From assembly GCF_015209965.1 (NCBI RefSeq), contig NZ_MU158690.1, forward strand, positions 434,854 through 498,853: a stretch of DNA of 64,000 bases, read 5' to 3'. This document shows, one piece after another, positions 1 to 8,930 of this stretch (within the stretch, counting starts at the first letter, position 1; each line of letters opens with the position of its first letter). A model generated the notes under the pieces. That model saw only the letters and a program-made list of their open reading frames with translations, made no database searches and was not told the DNA's origin. Made by a program: the position numbers and the translations under genes. Origin of the DNA: Sphingobacterium pedocola (lineage in GTDB: Bacteria > Bacteroidota > Bacteroidia > Sphingobacteriales > Sphingobacteriaceae).

Positions 1-6
1 ACAAAT

Positions 7-1167
7 ATGACAAAATTTTCATTACTTGGACTTGGTGTGCTATCACTGGCATTCGTTTCGTGCCAATCGTCAACCAACAGTTCTTCTTCGCAAGATTCAA
101 CCTCCCATACTGGAGTAGATACTTCCCATTCTTTTGCTGCTGAAATTGATGGCAAAAAGATAAATCTGTATACGATCAAAAGTCAGTCAGGTCTGTCGGC
201 ATCATTTACAAATTATGGTGCGCGTTTGGTATCGCTGAATGTACCCAATAAAAATGGGGCAACAGTGGACGTCAGTTTGGGATTTAACACAGCGACGGAA
301 TATAATAATCCTGCAGAAGCATATTATGGCGCTGTTGTAGGTCCGTTTGGTAATCGTATTGCCAACGGTAAATTCAAGCTCAGTGGTACAGAATATACCT
401 TGCCACAAAATAACAATGGACACACATTACATGGCGGTTTAAAGGGAACTCATTTTCAGGCATGGGAAGGACAGCAGCTGAATGATAGTACAATCCAATT
501 CGCTTACACCCTGCCCGATGGTAACGAAGGATTTCCTGGAAATCTGGACATCAAAGTTACTTATGGGTTACGGAATACAGGTTTGGAAATTGATTATATA
601 GCAACGACTGATAAAGAAACCGTGGTAAACTTAACCAATCATGCTTATTTTAACCTTAACGGAGAAGGAAGTGGAACGATCCTCGATCATCAACTTCAAA
701 TTTTAGCGGATAAGTACACACCTGTGGATGGTGGTTTGATTCCTACCGGAGAGTTGGCGCCCGTAAAAGGTACACCTTTTGATTTTACCATACCCAAAAC
801 GATAGGTCAGGATATAGGTGTAGAGAATGAGCAGTTGACCTTTGGGAAAGGATACGATCACAACTGGGTGCTAAATGGAACAAAAGTGGATGGGTTGAAC
901 CATGCGGCAACTTTAACGGGGGATCAGTCTGGAATTGTAATGGATATTTATACGGCCGAGCCAGGTATTCAATTTTATAGCGGTAACTTCATGGCCGGTA
1001 AGGTAACATTGAAAAATGGTAAAAAGGATGATTTTAGAACGGGACTATGTTTGGAGACGCAGCATTTTCCGGATTCCCCTAATCAGCCCAATTTTCCATC
1101 AACGGTGTTAAAACCGGGAGATACGTACAAGACGAAAACAATCTATAGCTTTTCGGTAAATAAATAA
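7..1167 (+). CDS. galM: Aldose 1-epimerase (galactose mutarotase), lipoprotein
   Basis: Interconverts alpha and beta anomers of aldoses such as galactose. The 386-residue protein begins with a lipoprotein signal peptide ending in the lipobox AFVSC (Cys at about residue 19), so it should sit in the periplasm or outer membrane rather than the cytosol. The mutarotase fold follows from about residue 45: GHTLHGG near 140, TNHAYFNL (the catalytic His region) near 210, and the C-terminal GLCLETQHFPDSP that carries the catalytic Glu. Length fits secreted family members. It is convergent with the transsulfuration enzyme and they share a hairpin terminator. What lies upstream is outside the window, so operon membership is unknown. 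Confidence 0.93.
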   Translation: MTKFSLLGLGVLSLAFVSCQSSTNSSSSQDSTSHTGVDTSHSFAAEIDGKKINLYTIKSQSGLSASFTNYGARLVSLNVPNKNGATVDVSLGFNTATEYNNPAEAYYGAVVGPFGNRIANGKFKLSGTEYTLPQNNNGHTLHGGLKGTHFQAWEGQQLNDSTIQFAYTLPDGNEGFPGNLDIKVTYGLRNTGLEIDYIATTDKETVVNLTNHAYFNLNGEGSGTILDHQLQILADKYTPVDGGLIPTGELAPVKGTPFDFTIPKTIGQDIGVENEQLTFGKGYDHNWVLNGTKVDGLNHAATLTGDQSGIVMDIYTAEPGIQFYSGNFMAGKVTLKNGKKDDFRTGLCLETQHFPDSPNQPNFPSTVLKPGDTYKTKTIYSFSVNK

Positions 1168-1170
1168 TAA

Positions 1171-1198
1171 GTAAAAGGCTCCGTAAGGAGCCTTTTAC
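1171..1198. terminator. Bidirectional hairpin terminator between convergent genes
   Basis: Perfect 12-bp inverted repeat (GTAAAAGGCTCC / GGAGCCTTTTAC) with a GTAA loop, starting four bases after the mutarotase stop. The A-rich 5' arm and T-rich 3' arm let it work on both strands, for the mutarotase and for the minus-strand lyase ending at 1204. Confidence 0.85.
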
Positions 1199-1203
1199 TT
1201 ATG

Positions 1204-2388
1204 CTAAATCATACGGATTGCCTGATCGAAATCTGCGATCAGGTCGTCAATGTGTTCAATACCTACTGAAATCCGAAGCATTCCTTTTGTAATACCGGAG
1301 GTTTGTTTTTGTTCCGCTGAATGATGCGAGCCCCACATGCTTGCCGGATGGACAACCAGTGATTCAACCCCTCCCAAGCTCGCTGCATTCGTAAATATTT
1401 TTAGGTTGTTGAGTATTCTTTGGGCATTTTGAAAGGCATTTTCGTCACTTTGTCCTACCACTTCTATACACAACATTCCTGTGAAACCTTTCATCTGTTT
1501 TTTTGCTAGCTCATGCTGTGGATGTGAAGGTAACCCGACATAGGCGACATGCTGGATAGCGGCATTTCTTTCCAGCCACTCCGCTAGTTGTTGCGCGTTC
1601 TCGTTAATCTGTCGAACCCGAAGCGAAAGGGTTTTTAAACCTCTTAACAGCAGCCAAGAGTCAAATGGACTTAACGTGGCGCCCAATACTAGGGAACGGC
1701 TCCAGACTTTCTCAATATATTCTTTGGAACCACATACGATGCCTGCGGTTAAATCAGAATGTCCGCCCAGATACTTTGTGGCACTATGAATAACGACGTC
1801 GATACCAAATTCACTGGGCAACTGATTTATGGGGGAAGCAAATGTATTATCCACCATAGTCGTGATACCTTTTTCTTTTCCTAATCTTCCCAATAGCTCA
1901 AGATCCGTAATATCTAAATTTGGATTGGATGGTGTTTCTAAATAAATAAGTTTGGTGTTCGATTGTATGGCTGCTTCGAATGCATTGATATCCTTTTGGT
2001 CAACATGTGTGATTTCGATGCCATAGTCGATTAAGAATTGCTTAAAGAACAAGGTGGTTCCCGAATAATGCGCATGCTGAGCAATGATATGATCTCCAGC
2101 CTTGACAAGTGCGAGGATAGCCGTGCTGATGGCCGCCATACCAGTGGATAAAACCAAAGCATCTGCTGTTTTTTCCAAATTTGCAACAATGGCAGCGACT
2201 TGACTATTCGTCGGATTGCCATGACGGTGGTAAAATTCCGGGTATTTTGGCGCGGTCGCTGCAGTAATATAGGCGTCTATATCTTCGTTTGCCAGATATG
2301 TTGACGATTGATAAATAGGAGCTACTACGGCATTTGTTTTATTAAATTCTTCGCCGATGTGAATAAGATTCGTTTCTACCTTTGCCAT
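1204..2388 (-). CDS. PLP-dependent transsulfuration enzyme (cystathionine/methionine gamma-lyase family)
   Basis: A 394-residue Cys/Met-metabolism PLP enzyme. The PLP lysine lies in SATKYLGGHSD (Lys at about residue 205); the cofactor-binding segments VLSTGMAAIS (near 80) and TMVDNTFASP (near 180), and the C-terminal LRISVGIEHIDDLIADF are all typical. It could be cystathionine gamma-lyase, gamma-synthase or methionine gamma-lyase; the active-site stretch AHYSGTT lacks the Cys that marks classical methionine gamma-lyases (Y-G-C-T-F), so I favour a cystathionine-type or generic C-S lyase role, without certainty. A TACTTTTG box lies about 20 bp upstream of the ATG (2407-2414 on the minus strand). 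Cytosolic, apparently single-gene. Confidence 0.9.
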   Translation of the reverse strand: MAKVETNLIHIGEEFNKTNAVVAPIYQSSTYLANEDIDAYITAATAPKYPEFYHRHGNPTNSQVAAIVANLEKTADALVLSTGMAAISTAILALVKAGDHIIAQHAHYSGTTLFFKQFLIDYGIEITHVDQKDINAFEAAIQSNTKLIYLETPSNPNLDITDLELLGRLGKEKGITTMVDNTFASPINQLPSEFGIDVVIHSATKYLGGHSDLTAGIVCGSKEYIEKVWSRSLVLGATLSPFDSWLLLRGLKTLSLRVRQINENAQQLAEWLERNAAIQHVAYVGLPSHPQHELAKKQMKGFTGMLCIEVVGQSDENAFQNAQRILNNLKIFTNAASLGGVESLVVHPASMWGSHHSAEQKQTSGITKGMLRISVGIEHIDDLIADFDQAIRMI

Positions 2389-2490
2389 GTCATATGTTTA
2401 GTTTATCAAAAGTAATAAAATCTATTTGGTTAGTAGATATTGTTTGGTGTTTTAATGTTATGAAGTAAATGTTTAATTTTGGGAAGTAAT

Positions 2491-2995
2491 AATGAAGGTT
2501 TATTTTAACAGTTTGTCGCTCGTAAATACCAAATTATATTGACAAGCATAAATATCCATATTTATCTTTTTGCCCTCATCGGCGGGCGGCCTAGTCCTTT
2601 TCCCTTGATGGAAATGGACCAAAAGATCAAGACTGGGCCAATGTTACGCTAAAAGCTTTTGGATTTACTAAACAGCTCCAAGCCGTTTCACTTCTGGAAT
2701 CTGTTCTTAACGCAAATCCAAAAGCTTTCATAACGCTACATCGGCCTAGGTCGTCCTTTCTAATTTCAGCTGGAGTTCAAAGTAAATATTTAATAAAAAA
2801 CGTAGTACCCATACATTCACGAAAAATGTCGCCTTAGCGGGTCGACAATAGCAGGAATGGTGAACCGTGGTGTCGAGCCGGTACAGCGACGATTTTTTTG
2901 CTTCTTTTTTAGGGTAAAAAAGAAGACCCTGCCACGGCGAGTGGCGGAGAGGCAAGGCAATGGACAAAGTTAATTGCCTAAAATAAACCTTCATT
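2491..2995. repeat. 505-bp repeat element with 17-bp perfect terminal inverted repeats (MITE-like)
   Basis: The gap between the lyase and mfd is bounded by a perfect 17-bp inverted repeat, AATGAAGGTTTATTTTA at 2491-2507 and its complement at 2979-2995. Inside, a second 15-bp perfect inverted repeat AAAGCTTTTGGATTT lies at 2652-2666 / 2714-2728, and CTTGAT...ATCAAG arms flank 2605-2632. The interior is visibly more GC-rich than its flanks and has no convincing gene; the open frame at 2746-2994 on the minus strand has low-complexity, unrecognisable sequence. No transposase is present and no clear target-site duplication was seen. The structure resembles non-autonomous dispersed repeats of Bacteroidota genomes, but copy number cannot be judged from one window. 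Confidence 0.6.
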
Positions 2996-3020
2996 TAAAA
3001 TTATCACGCCCTGAGATCCG

Positions 3021-6000
3021 CTACACCATTTCTTTTAACAGATTTAATGCATATTCGATACTAGTTACATTATTTATGGCGATACGTAACTGTCCCTTTA
3101 CCTCTTTGAGATTACTGGCGGTGGGGTGGGTTTGCACAAATGACAATACCTTACCGAATTGATCCGACTCAAAGTAAGTAGATTTAGGATTGTTGATGAA
3201 GTAACCTTTTAACGTATTCTTCTTGAATGATATTTTTTCTAATCCGATTTCCTTACCCATCCACTGTAGTCTTAGTGTATTGAATAATTCGTAAACCTGG
3301 ACAGGTACTGGTCCAAATCGATCTTCTAGCGATTGGATAAATTCCTGTAGTTGTGATTCATTTTCAAGTTTAGCAATATCGTTGTATAGGTTGTAGCGCT
3401 CGCCGATATTAGTAACATATTCATCAGGGATCAATACTTCCAAATCAGTATCTATTTGTGTGAAAGCAACATATTTACGGTTTTTGTCATCAGCAAATAA
3501 GTCTCCGAATTCATCGTCTTTCAATTCCTGCACAGCTTCGTCTAATATTTTATTATACATTTCAAAACCGATTTCTGCGATAAATCCAGATTGTTCAGCA
3601 CCCAAAAGATTACCTGAACCGCGAATATCCAAATCGCGCATGGCAACATTGAATCCCGATCCCAATTCAGAAAATTCCTCAATGGCTGAAAGGCGTTTGT
3701 AGGCTTCATTTGTGAGGGTTGATAACGGAGGGCTTAACAAATAACAGAATGCTTTTTTATTGGAACGTCCGACACGGCCACGCATTTGGTGTAGATCACT
3801 CAACCCAAACATATGTGCATGGTTGATAATGATGGTGTTTGCATTTGGAATGTCTAACCCTGCTTCGATAATAGTTGTTGCGACCAACACGTCATAATCA
3901 TTGTTGATAAATTTCAACATCACATCTTCCAGATCGTCGCCCTCCAGTTGACCATGTGCTACGCCTATACGCGCTCCCGGTACCAGCTTCTGAATCATTG
4001 CACCCAATTGTTTTAAATCAGCGACACGGTTATGAATAAAGAAAACCTGTCCGCCACGATCCAGTTCGTAAGCCACCGCCTCTTGAATCAATGTTTCGTT
4101 AAATACGTGTAATTCCGTTTGTACAGGTTGTCGATTTGGGGGAGGGGTAGTAATTAGACTTAAATCTCGCGCCCCCATTAATGAAAAATGGAGTGTCCGC
4201 GGTATAGGGGTGGCAGTCAATGTGAGCGAATCTACATTGGCACGCATTACTTTTAGCTTTTCTTTGACGGATACACCAAATTTTTGTTCTTCATCAATGA
4301 TCATCAGTCCCAAATCTTTGAATTTTACATCTTTGCTTACTAAGCGATGCGTACCGATGATGATGTCTATTTTCCCTTCTGCTAGTTTGCTGAGGGTTTC
4401 TTTTATCTGTTTAGATGTTTTGAAACGGTTGATATAGTCGATATTTGCCGGAAGCCCTTGGAGACGCTCTTTGAATGTACGATAGTGCTGTAAGGCAAGG
4501 ATAGTGGTAGGTACTAGTACTGCTACTTGTTTGCTATCTGCTACAGCTTTAAAGGCTGCACGGATAGCGATCTCCGTCTTACCAAAACCAACGTCACCGC
4601 AGATTAATCTATCCATGGGGTGCGGTGACTCCATGTCGCGTTTTACATCTGCGGTAGCTTTCTCTTGATCTGGGGTGTCTTCGTAAATAAATGAAGCTTC
4701 TAACTCATTCTGTAGATAGGTGTCCGGACTGAAAGCGTTGCCCGTTTGTGCCTTTCGTTTGGCATAAAGGACGATCAGGTCCCGAGCGATATCTTTGACC
4801 TTCTTTTTGGTCGTTTTCTTGAGCTTATCCCAAGTATCCGTACCTAACTTATTCATTTTGGGAATCGTTCCCTCTTTTCCCGAATATTTGGAGATACGGT
4901 TAAGGGAGTTTATGTTGACATATAATAGATCATTGTCTGCATAAACCAGCCGTATCATTTCTTGCGTTTTGCCGTTGACATCCACCTTTTCCAATCCTGC
5001 ATATTTACCTACTCCATGATCAATATGGGTGATATAATCGCCCGGTTTGAGATCACGTAGCTCCTTTAGTGTAATAGCTTGAGACCGTTCATAACCTTTC
5101 TTCCGTTTATATTTATAATAGCGGTCAAAGATTTGATGGTCTGTATAGCAGGCAAGTTGTATACTGTCATCTCGAAAACCTTCGCGTAAGGAACGATGTA
5201 CAGGTATGAACGTTGTAGACTTGTCTAAATCGTCCAATATAGCATAAATGCGTTCGATCTGCTTGTTGGAATCTGAGAATATTAAATTTGTAATTTTATT
5301 CTTCTCATTCTCCTTCATACTGTGTGTAAGAAGGGAGAAATCTTTATTAAAAGAGGGTTGCGGGTGTGTGTCAAAAATAATAACTTCTGACGCGTTATAG
5401 AAAAACTGTTTACCAAATTCAATATTCGGAAATTCGAATAACAGAGAAGCAAAATTCCGGTCATCGTTAAAGGTAAACCTCGGATCTAGCCATTCCGGGT
5501 TGTTTTTTATCTCCTTTTCGGATAATGCTTTCCAAAATTGTGAAGCTTTCTTGTAACCCTCTTTTATAATATCGAAGGTAAACTGTACATCTTTGATCCA
5601 AACGACGGTGTCTCTGTCTACATATTCGAGTAGAGAGATGTGGTTATTTGCGAGAAACTTCGCTTGAACATTTGGAACAATGGTAACGGTGTGTATTTTA
5701 CTAACTGAGAGCTGGCTTTCGATATCAAAGGTGCGTATACTTTCTATCTCATCGCCAAAGAATTCAATCCGATAAGGAAGATCATTTGAAAAAGAAAAGA
5801 TATCAACGATCCCTCCCCGAATAGCGAACTGCCCGGGTTCGTAGACGAAATCGGTACGCTCAAAATCATATTCGTAGAAAAATTCATTGATAAAATCAAT
5901 GCTAAGTTTGGTGTTTTGCGTAATTTCTAAAGTGTTTTTTTCGAGATCACTGCGGTTGATGACCTTTTCTGCGATAGCCTCCGGATAGGTTACTACTATT

Positions 6001-6356
6001 TTTGGGAGCTCCGAAGTGTGATTCAAAGCGCTCAATGTTTCGGCGCGTTGCAAGACGTGGGCACTATCTAGTTGTGTGAATTCAAAAGCTTTTCGATAAG
6101 AGGCCGGAAAAAATAGAATTTGCTTATCAAAGATACTTTCTAGATCACTGAGAAAATAAGAAGCCTCCTCATGAGTCGGCAAAATAAAAACGTACGGACG
6201 TACGTGAAGATGATATACAGCCGACGCAACCATTGCGTCTGCGGAACCAATTAAACCTTTAAGATGAACTTTTGGGTTTTTACTTTGGATAACGTTAACG
6301 AGCGTCCTTACTTGTTCTGTCTTTCCGTATTTTTCTAGAATTTCTTGAATATTCAC
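3021..6356 (-). CDS. mfd: Transcription-repair coupling factor
   Basis: Removes RNA polymerase stalled at DNA damage and recruits UvrA for excision repair. At 1111 residues it is standard length. Domain order: UvrB-like damage-recognition module (about 1-340), CarD-like RNA polymerase-interaction domain around 425-490 (LKPGDYITHIDHGVGKYAGL), then RecG-like helicase lobes with Walker A GDVGFGKTE near 585, DEEQ box near 688, TATPIPRT near 715 and motif VI MRGRVGRS near 860, followed by the C-terminal autoregulatory D7 domain. The start is followed closely by the expected N-terminus. Cytosolic DNA translocase; stands alone, with the 182-aa hypothetical gene on the same strand 47 bp upstream. Confidence 0.98.
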   Translation of the reverse strand: MNIQEILEKYGKTEQVRTLVNVIQSKNPKVHLKGLIGSADAMVASAVYHLHVRPYVFILPTHEEASYFLSDLESIFDKQILFFPASYRKAFEFTQLDSAHVLQRAETLSALNHTSELPKIVVTYPEAIAEKVINRSDLEKNTLEITQNTKLSIDFINEFFYEYDFERTDFVYEPGQFAIRGGIVDIFSFSNDLPYRIEFFGDEIESIRTFDIESQLSVSKIHTVTIVPNVQAKFLANNHISLLEYVDRDTVVWIKDVQFTFDIIKEGYKKASQFWKALSEKEIKNNPEWLDPRFTFNDDRNFASLLFEFPNIEFGKQFFYNASEVIIFDTHPQPSFNKDFSLLTHSMKENEKNKITNLIFSDSNKQIERIYAILDDLDKSTTFIPVHRSLREGFRDDSIQLACYTDHQIFDRYYKYKRKKGYERSQAITLKELRDLKPGDYITHIDHGVGKYAGLEKVDVNGKTQEMIRLVYADNDLLYVNINSLNRISKYSGKEGTIPKMNKLGTDTWDKLKKTTKKKVKDIARDLIVLYAKRKAQTGNAFSPDTYLQNELEASFIYEDTPDQEKATADVKRDMESPHPMDRLICGDVGFGKTEIAIRAAFKAVADSKQVAVLVPTTILALQHYRTFKERLQGLPANIDYINRFKTSKQIKETLSKLAEGKIDIIIGTHRLVSKDVKFKDLGLMIIDEEQKFGVSVKEKLKVMRANVDSLTLTATPIPRTLHFSLMGARDLSLITTPPPNRQPVQTELHVFNETLIQEAVAYELDRGGQVFFIHNRVADLKQLGAMIQKLVPGARIGVAHGQLEGDDLEDVMLKFINNDYDVLVATTIIEAGLDIPNANTIIINHAHMFGLSDLHQMRGRVGRSNKKAFCYLLSPPLSTLTNEAYKRLSAIEEFSELGSGFNVAMRDLDIRGSGNLLGAEQSGFIAEIGFEMYNKILDEAVQELKDDEFGDLFADDKNRKYVAFTQIDTDLEVLIPDEYVTNIGERYNLYNDIAKLENESQLQEFIQSLEDRFGPVPVQVYELFNTLRLQWMGKEIGLEKISFKKNTLKGYFINNPKSTYFESDQFGKVLSFVQTHPTASNLKEVKGQLRIAINNVTSIEYALNLLKEMV

Positions 6357-6403
6357 CCGGAGAATTACTTTTTATGCGAAGTTAATAAAATAAATAAAAT
6401 CAT

Positions 6404-6952
6404 TTAGTAACTCATTCCATGTTTCATCGCAAATCCTAAAATAAATTCCATCTCGGCATATAAATCAAATTGTATATCTTCATGGAGTTTGTCAAATTTT
6501 CCCGTAACGTTTTTGATTCGGCCAATAGCATATTTTTGCAATTTAAGCCCACTACTTATCGCTGTGGCTTCGAAAAGTTTTGGGAATTTTTCAAAAGATG
6601 TTTTTAACAAGTATAAACGGCATTCGATTTCACTTATTTTGTCCTTCGTTACTTTTTCATGTTCATTTATCATACCACTTGCTTGGCGTAAAAGTGCATT
6701 AAGCTGACTGTAATTGCTATATATCGGAATGTTTTTGACGGATGTTTCGGCAATTGACAGCAAAGTCTCCAAACTTTTTTTTAGCCTTTCAATTCGATCT
6801 TCGAGATCGGATTTATCTTCCAAGAGTTGAAATTGAAGTTGCTTTAATAGCATTTTGTCTTTGTTGATTAGACGTACTAGTAATTTGTCTTTCTCTTTTT
6901 GTGCCAGAGAAAGAACCGCCTCCTTAAGGATAGTGTTTTTGTGTAAAGACAT
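6404..6952 (-). CDS. Hypothetical helical protein upstream of mfd
   Basis: I do not recognise a family. The 182-residue product has no signal peptide or membrane segment and is almost entirely helix-favouring, with a charged heptad-like stretch at about 35-70 (DKSDLEDRIERLKKSLETLL) that suggests a coiled coil, and a mostly hydrophobic C-terminus ending in FILGFAMKHGMSY. It is 47 bp upstream of mfd on the same strand and may be co-transcribed; it is divergent from the TPR/HTH regulator. Codon use and composition match its neighbours, so it looks like a real, lineage-specific gene. Function unknown. Confidence 0.7.
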   Translation of the reverse strand: MSLHKNTILKEAVLSLAQKEKDKLLVRLINKDKMLLKQLQFQLLEDKSDLEDRIERLKKSLETLLSIAETSVKNIPIYSNYSQLNALLRQASGMINEHEKVTKDKISEIECRLYLLKTSFEKFPKLFEATAISSGLKLQKYAIGRIKNVTGKFDKLHEDIQFDLYAEMEFILGFAMKHGMSY

Positions 6953-7004
6953 ATGCTAATCTAAAAAAATATATGCAAAGAATGTCTTTTCAATTTTTAG
7001 TAAT

Positions 7005-7032
7005 TTGGCTGTGAAAGTAATTGCTATCTTTG
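7005..7032 (+). promoter_or_regulatory. Bacteroidota-type promoter (TTG-N17-TATCTTTG)
   Basis: A -33 TTG at 7005-7007 is followed after 17 bp by TATCTTTG at 7025-7032, matching the TAnnTTTG -7 consensus of Bacteroidota. It lies inside the longest possible open frame of the regulator that follows, which argues that translation starts downstream. Confidence 0.55.
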
Positions 7033-7076
7033 GAGTAGCTAAAAAAGCATTCTTAATTTTTGGTTTCTCTATCGTT

Positions 7077-8840
7077 TTGGCAAAAGGAAAATTTGTTTTT
7101 TTTTATTTGATATTACTGTTCTCTTTGATTTTTAGATCGGGTTTTTCGCAGTCTATTCAGTTTACCCGTTCAGGTGACCGTACATTTTTGATAGAAAATC
7201 TGATTGGACAAAAAAAAGATCTCCCAAGAGACTCTGTGCGTCTGGTAACTTATCTGCAGCCGTTAACACAGTATCTATCCACAACGGAGGATAGGGAAGT
7301 TGAAGCCGTATATTATATACTTCTTGCAAGTGGTTATGCGAATATTCTGGACCGCATAAACAATACGAGTGACCATAACTACCAAAAAGCAATTGATATC
7401 GTACACCCGGCTTCTGCCCTCAAAGCATGGATGTTGGTCGAATATGGATTCTACCTATATGATTTTAGGAACATTAGTAAGGCACAGAATGTGTATCTAA
7501 ATGCGATCGAAATCATCAAGAGCCTTTCTCCTGAGAAAATTATAATGCCGGATCAAACATATAAAAAGCTTGGATATTTCTTTGGTACGATAGGAGACTA
7601 CGAAGAGGCTATTACATATCTCGAACATGCAATTCGATATGCGCCTCAAAAATCGAATTTGAGAGCGGAGATTCTTGATAATACCGGAATTTATTATCTG
7701 GCCAAGAAAGACACCTCCAGAGCTATGGAACACTTTCGAGAGGCTGAGATGTTAGCACACGAGATCGGTGATTTTGTTCGTAAAGGTAAAACGTTGGGTA
7801 ATCAAGCCTTAGTATTACGCGACAGAGGGCAGATAAATGAAGCAATTGCGTTTCTAAAGCAAGATATTGTTTATTCGGAACGATATCGGGCAGATCGGAA
7901 TACAATGTACGCCTCGATACTTTTGGCAGAATTATATGTCAGAAATAGTAATATCAAAGAGGCGAAATTATCGTTGGAAAGAGCAGAGCGATATGCATCA
8001 TCTAAAGTATACTTAAAGAAATCGGAAAAAGAAATTGTTAAGCTCCGGCTTGAAATAGCTATACGAGAGGGGGATATCTCGGGCGAATTGTTGGCTAGAC
8101 GTCGGTTAGATGGGTTGTCAAATACGTTACAAAATTGGGATGGCGAATCGGTATTACAGCAAATACGAATCTCGTCAGATAGAAATAAATTTAATCAGGA
8201 ATTAGTGCGGTCAATAGAACAGTACCACCACGAGCAACTTTCGAAAAGAGTTTTTATTATTATCTGTCTTATACTTGTTGTTGTGATTTTTCTCTCCACA
8301 TATATTTATAAAAGAAAACTAAGTATAAAAGAACGTAATTATGACGCCATGGTTGCCGATCTTCAGCGCGAGAAGACAGCAATGGATCAAAAGATTGTAC
8401 AAGCAAGTGAGACTCTTCTCACCTATAAAGGCTATCTACTAGGTAAAAATCAACAAATAGATCGTTTGACGACTGAAATTGACCAAATAAGAATCTCTTC
8501 CTCTTCTTTTCTTGAAGAGAAGAATGGACGACTTCAGGCTTTATTGGACTCGCATTTGATGACGGAAGAGAACTGGGGTAATTTTAAAAGAACCTATCAA
8601 GTGGATAACCCTATTTTCTATGATCGACTTTTAACGGATTTTCCAGAAATTACAGAATCAAATCTTAGGTATATCTTGTTGGCCAAGTTAGATCTTTCGA
8701 ATAAAGAGATCTCAAACTTGCTCGGTATTACGAGCGAAGCTATCAAGAAGTCAAGGCAGCGGCTAAAGAAGAAATTAGGATTGATCCGATATCAAGAATT
8801 ATCTAATCTTATCATGTCAAAAGCGTTAGTAGATTCGTGA
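7077..8840 (+). CDS. Transmembrane TPR regulator with cytoplasmic HTH
   Basis: Probable one-component signal transducer. With a TTG start at 7077 (587 aa) the protein opens with a clean signal peptide or membrane anchor (LILLFSLIFRSGFSQ). A periplasmic TPR-like helical solenoid spans about 60-370 (for example GYFFGTIGDYEEAITYLEHA). One transmembrane helix lies at about 392-413, then a coiled coil (about 425-500), and a C-terminal LuxR/sigma-like HTH at about 529-570 (LDLSNKEISNLLGITSEAI). The frame is open back to a TTG at 7005, but a promoter box lies within that extension, so I prefer 7077; there is no ATG near the N-terminus. This architecture recurs in Bacteroidota; ligand and targets are unknown. 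Plus-strand neighbour is the AraC gene 90 bp downstream. Confidence 0.75.
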   Translation: MAKGKFVFFYLILLFSLIFRSGFSQSIQFTRSGDRTFLIENLIGQKKDLPRDSVRLVTYLQPLTQYLSTTEDREVEAVYYILLASGYANILDRINNTSDHNYQKAIDIVHPASALKAWMLVEYGFYLYDFRNISKAQNVYLNAIEIIKSLSPEKIIMPDQTYKKLGYFFGTIGDYEEAITYLEHAIRYAPQKSNLRAEILDNTGIYYLAKKDTSRAMEHFREAEMLAHEIGDFVRKGKTLGNQALVLRDRGQINEAIAFLKQDIVYSERYRADRNTMYASILLAELYVRNSNIKEAKLSLERAERYASSKVYLKKSEKEIVKLRLEIAIREGDISGELLARRRLDGLSNTLQNWDGESVLQQIRISSDRNKFNQELVRSIEQYHHEQLSKRVFIIICLILVVVIFLSTYIYKRKLSIKERNYDAMVADLQREKTAMDQKIVQASETLLTYKGYLLGKNQQIDRLTTEIDQIRISSSSFLEEKNGRLQALLDSHLMTEENWGNFKRTYQVDNPIFYDRLLTDFPEITESNLRYILLAKLDLSNKEISNLLGITSEAIKKSRQRLKKKLGLIRYQELSNLIMSKALVDS

Positions 8841-8897
8841 AGGTTTTAGTTTCTTGCTATCAGTAAAAAGTACCAATTAAACAGTCAAATATACCAC

Positions 8898-8912
8898 TCA
8901 TTTCGGAAATGA
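8898..8912. promoter_or_regulatory. 15-bp palindrome upstream of AraC gene (possible operator)
   Basis: TCATTTCGGAAATGA is a near-perfect palindrome (7-bp arms around a central G) directly before the TATCTTTG box at 8918-8925. Its place upstream of the -7 box fits an autoregulatory operator. AraC proteins usually prefer direct repeats, so another regulator is possible. Confidence 0.35.
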
Positions 8913-8917
8913 TTTGG

Positions 8918-8925
8918 TATCTTTG
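8918..8925 (+). promoter_or_regulatory. TATCTTTG -7 box, five bases from the AraC start codon
   Basis: The box matches TAnnTTTG and ends only five bases before the ATG at 8931, which would place transcription initiation at or next to the start codon and give a leaderless message. No clear -33 TTG is seen at the right distance. Confidence 0.45.
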
Positions 8926-8930
8926 TGTAG

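Noticed and set aside
1204..2388. Naming the PLP enzyme methionine gamma-lyase
   Set aside because: The active-site Cys typical of that enzyme is absent, so a specific name is not justified.
2746..2994. 82-aa open frame on the minus strand inside the repeat element
   Set aside because: No recognisable family, sequence looks like translated repeat, and it lies wholly within the inverted-repeat unit.
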